A stretch of 64,000 nt of DNA from Tipula vernalis. Taxonomy: Eukaryota; Arthropoda; Insecta; Diptera; Tipulidae. The DNA lies in the NCBI GenBank assembly GCA_958295665.1, contig OY282560.1, positions 192,822,061-192,886,060 of the forward strand, read 5' to 3'. Shown here piece by piece: positions 47,426-55,669 of this stretch. The stretch's first letter is position 1. The number at the start of each line of letters is the position of its first letter. The position numbers and the translations under genes were made by a program. Under the pieces are notes generated by a model. The model was not told the origin of the DNA, made no database searches, and saw nothing but the letters and a program-made list of their open reading frames with translations.

Positions 47426-48403
47426 TTAGTTTTTTGAATCGGTCTCAACATCCATGCTGGCCGCTGCTTTTGGTTTGCGCCAGTTGCATGGATGGGTGCA
47501 TTTCTTTGCAGCTTTTCCGAATTTAAAATTATACCAGCATAAACCTCGTTGGTAATTGTTGGTATTGCTGCCAGAGCGTGAGCTCGAAGGGGATCGTCGT
47601 CCTTGTGACCGACTTTGACATAAGCCGTCTAATCTTGATTCCAGACGTGCTAAGCGATCTGCAATCGTGCCGCTGTTCGAAGTAGCCCGTCTGTCTCCAC
47701 TGCGGCCACGATACGTCTGTACACTACTTCTCGACTGACTGTTTTGACTTGAATTTTGTTGTACCGCGTGGACCTGGCGATGTTGTCCTTGACCGATGTT
47801 TATTATGTTGTACATACGGTCTGCCGTCGCCGCCATTTCGTCGATTGGAGTTGCGTCAGATTGTGCCGCCAGTGCGATCTTTATCAATTCTGGCATTTTG
47901 CGGATCCAAATGGATCGGACCAATCTTTCGCTGACGAGCTGGTTTCGGCCGGCGAGGGTGCGTATATGTCGCAACGCCTCGGACGGACGGCGATCGCCAA
48001 GGTCTTGTCCCGTTAATAGTGCTTCCAATTTTTGTTCATCTGATGGTTCAAAGCGAGCCACCAACGCCTGCTTTATGATGTCATAATGGTCTTTTTGCGG
48101 TGGTTGTTGGAGCAAATCTGATATTATGCAGAATGTCTCAGGTGAGATTTTGGACAGCACGTGCGCGTACTTCGTTTTCTGAGAGGTAATATTTTGTAGG
48201 TCGAACTGGATTTCCACCAGTTGGAACCAGTTGCTTGCTTGCGTTGGCCAGAATGGAGGCAGGTTCAACTTCCCTTGACCTGCTGTCTCCATTTGTACAT
48301 CTGTTTCACCCGTGACATTTGTATCAACCGGGGCTGGCGGAGCATTGATTTTTTGTGAGCCCGAAGCTTTCGACTCCTCGTTCGGTATACCGTTTAATGA
48401 CAT
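47426..48403 (-). CDS. gag: Ty3-type Gag (capsid/nucleocapsid)
   Basis: An intact frame of 325 codons starting with ATG, upstream of pol. An Ala/Pro-rich start is followed by a capsid-like segment ([20 protein letters not shown], about residues 48-68; [20 protein letters not shown] near 117), typical of the Gag capsid in Ty3 CsRn1/Kabuki-like elements. A Ser/Arg/Gln-rich linker follows. The end carries the nucleocapsid finger of the Cys-His-Cys-Cys type used by CsRn1 elements, here Cys-Trp-Tyr-Asn...Cys...Cys (about 290-307): the His position reads Asn. If the family rule holds, zinc binding would be weakened in this copy. Forms the particle and packages RNA. Confidence 0.85.
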   Translation of the reverse strand: MSLNGIPNEESKASGSQKINAPPAPVDTNVTGETDVQMETAGQGKLNLPPFWPTQASNWFQLVEIQFDLQNITSQKTKYAHVLSKISPETFCIISDLLQQPPQKDHYDIIKQALVARFEPSDEQKLEALLTGQDLGDRRPSEALRHIRTLAGRNQLVSERLVRSIWIRKMPELIKIALAAQSDATPIDEMAATADRMYNIINIGQGQHRQVHAVQQNSSQNSQSRSSVQTYRGRSGDRRATSNSGTIADRLARLESRLDGLCQSRSQGRRSPSSSRSGSNTNNYQRGLCWYNFKFGKAAKKCTHPCNWRKPKAAASMDVETDSKN

Positions 48404-49637
48404 TTTTACAAAATCGAAATTATTATTTCGTTAAACTCAAAAAAAAAATATAAAAATATGACGCACAGTGAAAAAGTGCTGATAGTGTTGCACTGCCGAG
48501 ACCCCCCCAAGTACGGGACGAGCCGCCACCTTCGTCTTGGGTCGTCGCCTCGACAGATTCAAACTCGAAAAATAGGTGAATAAAGTTATATATGGTAGTA
48601 CTATGTTTTGAAAAGCGAATATGTGAGTGGTGCAATAAACACTTTAAATGTAAATTAACGAGAGAGAAATAGAGAGAGAGAAAAAAAAATAAAATGTAGC
48701 TAAATTAGTAAAAAGAAGAAATGTGTCGAACCGAATTGTTACCAGGAAAAATCAATGAGCAGAATGGTGGTGAAAATTTTACAGGATTGTTTAAAAAATA
48801 AAAAAAAAATATATATATAAAATGATTTTACGTTAATTCAGCCAAGTTTTTAGAGAAAATCAAAAAAAAAATTATAAAATTTAGTTACTTTAATTAATTT
48901 ACAACATTGGCTGCTATAAATAAAAATAAATTTTTTTTTTTTTTTGTGTAAAACTTGCGATTTTTATTTTATGTTGTCCCCATGTATATATGTAGATGAT
49001 CTGACCCTGTGTTATGTTGTATCAGACAACTATTTTTGTAGATATTGTTCCAGTTCCTCTATGTGTATTTCCGGAAAATTCGTTGTTGTTGTTTCCAAAT
49101 TGATTATATTTTTTTTTTTTAAATTGTTGTTTTATTTTGTTTTGTATTTTTCCGGTTTATATTTCAATCGTATATAATTTCTGCGTCGTTGATGCCGTTG
49201 CGCCTATGTGTAGGCATCCGTTATCGTTGTTTAATCTTCTGGTTTTTTATTTTCTAAATTGTTGCGTATATTTATCGTTTCGTTGTTGTAATTTTACACT
49301 TTCTGTTTTTTATTTTTTTTTTTTTTTAGGTTATATAATACTGTCCCTGTGTTTATGACTCCATTTTAATCGCGCATGATGCGCGTGGGTTAGCAGCGAG
49401 CAAAAAAAAAATATAAATAAAATGGCGGTATTAGCTTAATTGACGACGATAATTTTATTAGAAAAAAATGTTATTAATTGGCACTTACCAATGGGCCGGT
49501 GCATTGATTTTGCACCAGGCCGTTTATGTTCAAAAAAAAATGTTTGCTACTGCGTGTTTGTTTCCCGTTGTATATCAAAGAATTTTTGTACAAAATTTTT
49601 TAAATTTACCGTAAAAACGGTCGACGGTGGTCACCAA
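48404..49637 (-). other. untranslated leader of the Ty3 element
   Basis: 1.2 kb between the primer site and gag ATG, A/T-homopolymer-rich, no long frame on the minus strand. Plus-strand frames (48944-49358, 49440-49694) have no recognisable content. Long leaders usually hold packaging signals; none can be defined by eye. Confidence 0.6.
49618..49637 (-). promoter_or_regulatory. primer binding site
   Basis: On the minus strand the base after the 5' LTR is T, followed by TGGTGACC. The first eight bases fit the 3' end of tRNA-Trp (...GGTCACCA), the primer reported for CsRn1-type elements; the match weakens after that. Confidence 0.55.
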
Positions 49638-49852
49638 TGTGATGTGTTGTTATGGTTGGTGCGATGGGGGGCACAAAAACAACGAAACAAATAAATTTTT
49701 GTTAATGGCCACACAATGCACAAATTTAATATGCGGCCACAAATTTTATTAATACAAATCACAAAATGTGGACAAAGTCCACCACCACTCCGCGTGATAT
49801 TTCCTTATTATTTTTTACTTCAATTTAATTTTTATTTAATTTTTAATTAGTT

Positions 49853-49892
<40 letters not shown>

Positions 49893-50362
49893 TTTTTCGA
49901 AAATATTTGAATTTATATCTTTTAAACAAAAGGCGAATACGTCGCGTCCGAAGTTGTAACGAGAGTGTGTATAAAATATTGCTCGAGACGATGAATCAAA
50001 AACATATGGGATGAATTTTAGCCGTAAAAATAGCGCACTGAAATAAAAGTAAAATTCAGCTAAAAGAAATAATTTGTGATTAGTTGTGAATAACCACAAA
50101 AGATGGTGGTGAAATCGTTTTGATTGTTGTACTGAAGTGTCCAAGATATTCAGTACAAAGTAGTGATGTGTGGAATGTATTTTAAGTACGGATTCCAACC
50201 GAGTAAGTCCAAATCTACTCTATAGTTGTCACTACTAAGCTGTGTGAGGCTGTTTCAAACACAATTATATTTTATAGTCGAAATGAGTGGCATTTCGAAT
50301 AATTGTAGGGATAAACGAATTGTAATAAATTGATAAATTGATTGCATGAGAGAATCACTACA
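49638..50362 (-). repeat. 5' LTR of the Ty3 element
   Basis: 725 bases; same ends as the other LTR. Longer mainly because its (TA)n (49857-49888) is expanded. Drives transcription of the element on the minus strand. Confidence 0.92.
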
Positions 50363-50366
50363 CTCT

Positions 50367-50472
50367 AAACATACATCCGAGAAGTTACAGTGCTTATAAA
50401 AACCTCCATGACAAAATTAAAGAATTCCTTAAGGAAATGGTGTTCTTCGATAGCGATGATGAAGAGAAGTAA
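50367..50472 (+). CDS. MADF-like protein, 3' part
   Basis: Continuation of the frame that starts at 43366: joining 43577 to 50367 keeps the frame and gives 35 more codons, ending in an acidic tail (FFDSDDEEK) and TAA at 50470-50472. Total product about 105 residues. The perfect continuation shows the gene was intact when the LTR element arrived. Confidence 0.65.
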
Positions 50473-50531
50473 ATATAATTAAATTATAAATATTTATATT
50501 AATTTAGTATTCAAGCACCGCATCCCCAATG

Positions 50532-50652
50532 AAATACTTTTTACTTTTGTCCTACAGAATTGTATGAATTTCCAATATAACGAACAGAATTTTTTTTTTG
50601 TTCGTTATATTGGAAATTCAAATAATCCTATAAGGCAAAAGTAAAAAATATT
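50532..50652. repeat. ~120-bp near-perfect palindrome
   Basis: 50532-50585 and 50600-50652 are inverted copies (AATTTCCAATATAACGAAC at the inner ends, ACTTTTTACTTTTG / CAAAAGTAAAAAATATTT at the outer ends), separated by a T-rich loop of about 14 bases. It lies 60 bases after the MADF-like stop codon and abuts the 3' end of the R1-type LINE. Confidence 0.85.
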
Positions 50653-50999
50653 TTGGAAGGTGGAAATGCCCTTTACGCACAATGTGTCGGACTCGCATTG
50701 CTGCCCTACCGACTAAAAGCACCTACCCCTCCTCCTGGCCTAGCCTGAAACCGTTTTGCAAATTACTTAGGGCCTCCATTTGCTCCCACCGAGCCTCCTC
50801 TTACATTATGGGAATCTGTCCAGATCCCCTTTCTTCGCTTTCAGGATCTCCTCCACAAAGTAGGCTACTAGGATCCACTCCTTCGCTCCTCGGAGCATGA
50901 TTTCCACCGCCGTTTCTGGGGACCATATATCCACTTCTGCTTCCAGCGCCGCTCTCTGCTCCTCCCATGCGTCACACGTGAGATAAAATTTCTTATACT

Positions 51000-53075
51000 G
51001 TGGTACCTGATTACAAGGCAATTAATTATGATGACTTTTTACTTGGTTTCTCTTCGTTAGATTGGAATGATCTTTATTTTTATCATGATGTAAATGATAT
51101 TATTAAAGTATTTAATTCAAATATCTTAGAGTTGGATAGGAATTGTGTACCACGAAAACAAGGCATTAGGAGGTGTCGCACAGCTCCATGGTTAAATGCT
51201 TTTATTTTAAATTTAATGGAGCGTAGAGATCTGGCTTATGGTAAATATAAAAGATTTAAATCAGAATTTGATTTAAAATCTTTTAAATATTTAAGAAATA
51301 AAACAAACAGGTGTATTAATCAAGCTAAAAATCGGTTTTATTTTGGTAATATGAGTAATACTAAAATAACGTGGAACAATTTAAAAAAGCTTGGTATATC
51401 ATGTTTTTCGACTGAAGCTGTTATTGACTTTTCCGCTGATGACATTTTAGCTTGGTTTAGTAAACTTTCTGAATCTTTAGTGGTATTGCCGTTACCTGAT
51501 TTAAATTTTACTGGTTCTGATAATTGTGGTTTTGTTTTTGATTGTGTAGATGAACTTATGGTGTTGAATGCAATCCGTGTCATTAGATCAGATGTGATGG
51601 CATATGACATGATAAACTTCAAAATACTGAAACTATTTATTGATTTATTTTTACCACATATTACATTCATCATTAACCAATGCTTGACTAAATCTGTATT
51701 TCCGGATTTGTGGAAAGTGGCTTCGATTATTCCCATTCCTAAAAAGGATGTAATCAATAATATAAGTGACATTCGTCCAATTAGTATTTTGCCTGCACTA
51801 TCCAAGGTTCTTGAAAAAATTATACAAATTCAAATTCTTGAGCATCTTAATAATTTTAATTTTTTATGCAAGTTTCAATCAGGATATAAATCTGGCCACA
51901 GTACTACTACTGCACTTGTAAATATAGTTGATGATATAACTGCTATCTTGGATAAAAGTAATTCCTTTGTTGTTTTAGTTTTATTAGACTTTTCAAAAGC
52001 TTTTGATTGTGTCAATCATACGCAATTGCTACGAAAGTTAAAATTGTATTATAAGTTTTCTGATTCCGCTATTATGTTGCTTCATTCTTATTTAAGTAAC
52101 CGGGAACAGTTCGCCAAACTTGGTGATGATTTTTCTAACCTAAGTGATGTAATTGCTGGAGTTCTTCAAGGATCAATTTTAGGCCCTTTACTGTTTTCTA
52201 TTTACATTAATGACCTACCTTGGCATATTTTGAACTGTCAATTTCATCTTTATGCTGATGATTTGCAGTTATATATTGCTGGTGATTTGGTAACATTGGA
52301 TGACTTAATTATACAACTTAATGCCGATCTGAATAGGATATCGCTATGGTCTAGTAATAATTCACTTTCTATTAATCCTAATAAAAGTAAAGCTTTATTT
52401 TTAACTAGACATAAAGTACATTATATAAAACCTGTGCTCGTTTTGAATAATGATATAATCTCATTTGTTCCAACAATTAATAATCTAGGATTAGTATTGA
52501 ATATTACTCTTACATGGACTGATTATGTAAGCTCTCTGTGTAAGCGTGTTAACTATAGCTTATATTCGCTTAGATTAATAAAAAAGTTTTGTCCTGTTAA
52601 GTTACGTATATATCTTGTCAAAACTTTAATTATTCCAATTTTCACCTATTGTGATGTGATATTTTCTAATTGTGATAGTTCCTCAAAACATTTACTTGAG
52701 ATTACTTTTAATAATTGTGTGAGATACGTCTATGACCTTAGAAAGTTTGACCATATATCTAAATTTAGGAGCTCAATCCTTGGATGCGACTTGTTTGAGT
52801 TTTACTGTTATAGAACTGCTATGTTTGTTTTCCGTATAATAAAATCAGGTATACCCACGTACTTGTATGATAAATTAAATTTTTCTGCATCGTTACGCAC
52901 AAGGAATATTAATTTGCCACTAAATAGAACAAATGTTTACCATAACTCAGGATTGATAAATGCGATTCTCACCTGGAACAGTTTGCCAACGGAATTAAAA
53001 AATATTAGTTCTGTTTCTAAATTTAAAACTGTTATGTTAAAATCTATAACATATAGAACATGTACATATTTGTAA
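51000..53075 (+). CDS. LINE reverse transcriptase (ORF2, 5'-truncated)
   Basis: 691 codons open from the truncation point to TAA; the first codon is GTG, not ATG, so the natural start was lost. Linker phrase APWLNAFILNLMERR at about 62. RT begins near 240 (IIPIPKKDV, DIRPISILPALSKVLEK), with palm Asp in LDFSKAFDCVNH (about 330), LQGSILGPLLFSIYINDLP (about 388) and the catalytic YADD at 418-421. The thumb and C-terminal part (TLIIPIFTYCDVIF, ITFNNCVRYVYDLRKFDHIS) have no RNase H. All catalytic residues look intact, but without endonuclease this copy cannot retrotranspose alone. Confidence 0.88.
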   Translation: MVPDYKAINYDDFLLGFSSLDWNDLYFYHDVNDIIKVFNSNILELDRNCVPRKQGIRRCRTAPWLNAFILNLMERRDLAYGKYKRFKSEFDLKSFKYLRNKTNRCINQAKNRFYFGNMSNTKITWNNLKKLGISCFSTEAVIDFSADDILAWFSKLSESLVVLPLPDLNFTGSDNCGFVFDCVDELMVLNAIRVIRSDVMAYDMINFKILKLFIDLFLPHITFIINQCLTKSVFPDLWKVASIIPIPKKDVINNISDIRPISILPALSKVLEKIIQIQILEHLNNFNFLCKFQSGYKSGHSTTTALVNIVDDITAILDKSNSFVVLVLLDFSKAFDCVNHTQLLRKLKLYYKFSDSAIMLLHSYLSNREQFAKLGDDFSNLSDVIAGVLQGSILGPLLFSIYINDLPWHILNCQFHLYADDLQLYIAGDLVTLDDLIIQLNADLNRISLWSSNNSLSINPNKSKALFLTRHKVHYIKPVLVLNNDIISFVPTINNLGLVLNITLTWTDYVSSLCKRVNYSLYSLRLIKKFCPVKLRIYLVKTLIIPIFTYCDVIFSNCDSSSKHLLEITFNNCVRYVYDLRKFDHISKFRSSILGCDLFEFYCYRTAMFVFRIIKSGIPTYLYDKLNFSASLRTRNINLPLNRTNVYHNSGLINAILTWNSLPTELKNISSVSKFKTVMLKSITYRTCTYL

Positions 53076-53218
53076 ATTATTATTGATTATGTAAGTGGAA
53101 GTTTGTTTTGTTCATTGTTATACTTTATTTAAAATGTTAATTGTTAATTTTAAGTTTGTTATTAAATTGTGAAAATGTTATGCACAAAAGCCATCGGCTT
53201 ACGCTTTAGTCAATAAAA

Positions 53219-53251
<33 letters not shown>

Positions 53252-53254
53252 AGT
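51000..53254 (+). mobile_element. CR1/Jockey-group LINE, 5'-truncated, well preserved
   Basis: Starts abruptly at about 51000 inside the linker between endonuclease and RT, contains the rest of ORF2 without interruption, a 3' UTR of about 140 bases with CAATAAAATA, and ends in an (ATT)n tail (53220-53250). It sits in opposite orientation within the R1-type LINE, whose coding text resumes on the other side. TAAA flanks on both sides may be the target duplication. Confidence 0.88.
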
Positions 53255-53879
53255 GTGCTCCGCGTCATCGGTACTCCCTGGGCAGTACAGGCATTCTGCC
53301 GACGTCACCTTCATCATTCACCACAGGTATGATCTGAAGTACCCGTTTCCGCTCAAGAACTGGGTCAGGTAGTAACCGTCCTCTCCGTGCATCCTTTCGG
53401 TCCAGGGCCCACCAGAGCGATAACTCTGGCTGTCCATCTCCCTTTTGGCTCATTTTCCCATGCCCTCTGCCAGGTTTACATGGTTCAGGACCTTTCCTCC
53501 ATACTCGCTACCTTCCGGCCGACTTCGAGTTCCCTGTGGTATATAGCTTTCCAGTCCTGCGCTACAAGATGTATGGGGATACATCGCACTATAACCAAGA
53601 TGGCGGCCTCCGACACCGTCCGATATCCCGATTCCACCCGCAGCGCGCTTCGCTTCTCTACCTGTAGAAGCCGCTTCCGATACATTGGTTTGTGCATGGA
53701 GTCCGCCCAAACCTCTCCCCATATAGCAGAACCGATTGAACCGCTGCCATAAGTAGTTGCCTCTTACTAGCCCTTGGCCCGCTGGTGTTGGCCATGAGCC
53801 TACTTAGAGTGGTCACTTCCTTTGCCGCTTTATCTGCCGTCTGCCGGATCTGCTCGAAAAAGCTCTATTTCGAGTCTAT

Positions 53880-54297
53880 AAAGAATATACTATTAAAAAT
53901 TAATAATTAATAATTAATAATTGCTAATTAATAATTAATTAATTATTATTTTTTTTTTTAGGGAAGGTGAAAATGCATTTTCGCACATTGTGCCGGACTC
54001 CCGTTTCCGGACTACCGACTAAAACCACCTCCCTATACTCCAAAAACTAGCTTGGAACCGTTGCTCACATTACTTCAAGCTAGTTTTCTTTTTGTTTTTT
54101 ATGCTACCTTACAAGCAATCCCCTGGGCTACTTCTTCGGCCGCAAGATGGTTTCCACGTAGTATGCCACTCATTCCCACTCGTATAATTTACGGAGCATG
54201 ATCTCTACGGCAGTCTGTACTGACCATAGTCCCACCTCCCTCGTCAGCAAATTCCTTGTCTGCTTTTCGATGAATTTGGTGAAATTAGTTGAGTTTG
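53880..54297 (-). mobile_element. R1-type LINE copy 2, short 5'-truncated insertion
   Basis: Flanked by GAGTCTAT at 53872-53879 and 54298-54305, an 8-bp target duplication. On the minus strand it holds the last part of ORF2 (LWSVQTAVEIMLRKLYEWE, YYVETILRPKK) and the 3' UTR, which matches that of copy 1 (GGAAGGTG-AAATGC, CGCACA-TGTGCCGGACTC). It ends in an A/T-rich tail with repeated TTAATAATTAATAA words (53882-53945). So it is a younger insertion of the same family into copy 1. Confidence 0.88.
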
Positions 54298-54429
54298 GAG
54301 TCTATCGTGATTTTCAGGTATTTTGCCGCCGGTTTGGTTTCAACCACCTCCCTGCCAATCCACACGGGTAAAATCGTTTGATCCCTCCTTTTAGTCAAAA
54401 TAACAATTTCAGTCTTCTCAAGGGCCGCT

Positions 54430-55117
54430 ACTCACGGTCCTCATCACCTAATACAATTGGGCCTGAGTTGGAAGAAAATCCACAAGATGGAATCCGTGAC
54501 ACGCTAAAATCGCCAATAGAACAAAATTCTGCATAAGAGCAGGTTAGCTCTTTTTCTCTCTTTTTTTAAACTTGACGCTGTATATCATGCTTAACCGCAT
54601 TTATTGACGTTTGATCTAATCCCGATCAGATCATATCTCATGAAACGACACCAAAATGCGTTAAACAAACAGATACCAAATTTTAATTTTCTGTCTCGTT
54701 GCGTTTTGAATCTGCCTCTCTATACTCTTTTATATTCATGGCTAGTAGTTCTGTTTGGCTGCATCATACGTTTAATTAAAGCAATTTTTATTTTTTTTAA
54801 TTAGCGCTATTGATTTGTCATTTTTAGTTGAGCGATCTACACACGCGTAGGTATTTTAATGCGCAATTATAAATTTTAAAATAAAAACTTTATATATTTT
54901 TCAGAATTAACAAAAATTCAATTAAAAAAATCTAAATGCTATTTAGAACAATACAAGAGACGTCCAAAACCGGATATGTGCTTGCAATTATTCCGGAAGC
55001 ATTATACCACTATAGTGTCTTTTGCATTCCACCATTAAACTTTATCTCAATTAAACGAAATAAAATCATTAAAAATCCTAACGTGCAGCCAGATAAAACA
55101 GCTTGGGTGGCTAGACC
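54430..55117. other. intergenic with possible upstream exon
   Basis: Contains a T-rich tract ending in TTTTTCAG at about 54896-54904, a possible acceptor, and a frame at 54936-55142 of unknown nature. Nothing else is recognised. Confidence 0.35.
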
Positions 55118-55667
55118 ATGTATAGTAAGAGAAGCAAAATAAAATCAAACAGTATGGCGGAACAAATTAAGGAAGAATTCCTCTCAAGTTCAACATACAT
55201 GACAACCGAGTATAATTTATATAACAGTGCTTGTGACACTTCTACGCCAATTGGTACGAGCAACAGATTTAGGAATCCTAACGTCACCCATTCGCCTCAA
55301 CATGACTTCGATTTAATCGCAGAGAGCACAACATTCGCTTCAGTTCCTTCGATTGAAGTATACAAGAAAGCGCCCGAAATTAGAAATAGTGGGCCGAGGA
55401 AAGAAATGCTTTCGATACCAAACATAGTCTTGGATGAGAAAAATCAAAGAACTATTATGGATAACCAAAACGATATAAAAAATACCATAAATAGTGGGGT
55501 TTTAAAGCTATACACACAAAGCGAAAATTTAGTTAAAGGTGGTGTTTTAAAACCAGTCAATAAAAAAAAACAATACGGAAAATAATCAATTTTCCACCAA
55601 AGAGTTTAAAATAATTCCGATGGTCGATGGTGCGAAATCTATAGATTCTCTGCTAAGCTCTACTTAA
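55118..55667 (+). CDS. unrecognised protein, ORF with apparent shift at an A9 run
   Basis: From the ATG at 55118 a 155-codon frame runs to TAA at 55583-55585. Composition is Ser/Asn/Thr-rich and hydrophilic, with no membrane segment or known domain. Just before the stop it crosses an A9 run (55562-55570). If one base is gained or lost there, the other frame stays open for another 25-30 codons (FSTKEFKIIPMVDGAKS in it) to a TAA at 55665-55667. It may therefore be a real host gene with a homopolymer error or recent shift, or an exon of a larger gene. Family unknown. Confidence 0.35.
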
Positions 55668-55669
55668 CG

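Larger units (their letters stand above)
43578..50362 (-). mobile_element. Ty3-type LTR retrotransposon, CsRn1-like, near full length
   Basis: 6.8 kb, bounded by two almost identical direct repeats and the duplication CTCT (43574-43577 and 50363-50366). On the minus strand the order is 5' LTR (50362-49638), primer site, 1.2-kb leader, gag (48403-47426), pol (to 44313), polypurine tract and 3' LTR (44284-43578). pol order is protease, RT, RNase H, integrase, which is the Ty3 order. The placement near CsRn1 rests on the gag zinc motif type, integrase text and a tRNA-Trp-compatible primer site. The LTRs differ by roughly nine substitutions plus a TA-repeat length change, so the insertion is young. 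Confidence 0.93.
50655..54425 (-). mobile_element. R1-type LINE copy 1, 5'-truncated, hosting two younger LINEs
   Basis: Minus-strand pieces at 54425-54306, 53871-53256 and 50999-50655 form one continuous LINE ORF2 C-terminal half and 3' UTR once the two insertions (53880-54297 and 51000-53255) are skipped. The text crosses both gaps: the RT end breaks at the IDSK block and resumes with a FFEQIRQTADKAAKE block, and the zinc-knuckle region breaks after DDAEHT and resumes with YLTCDAWEEQR. 5' truncation lies near 54425. Confidence 0.85.
50806..54425 (-). pseudogene. R1-type LINE ORF2, C-terminal half, in three pieces
   Basis: Minus-strand text in order: ALEKTEIVILTKRRDQTILP with AAKYLKITIDSK (54425-54306); after the first insertion EQIRQTADKAAKEVTTLSRL, a SVLLYGE block, KRSALRVESGYRTVSEAAIL and HGEDGYYLTQFLSGNG, then the Cys-x2-Cys...His zinc knuckle (ECLYCPGSTDDAEHT, 53300-53258); after the second insertion CDAWEEQRAALEAEVDIWSP, TAVEIMLRGAKEW and VEEILKAKK (to 50806). 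This order is that of R1-clade ORF2. Stops (for example within the 53340 region) and shifts show decay. Confidence 0.85.
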
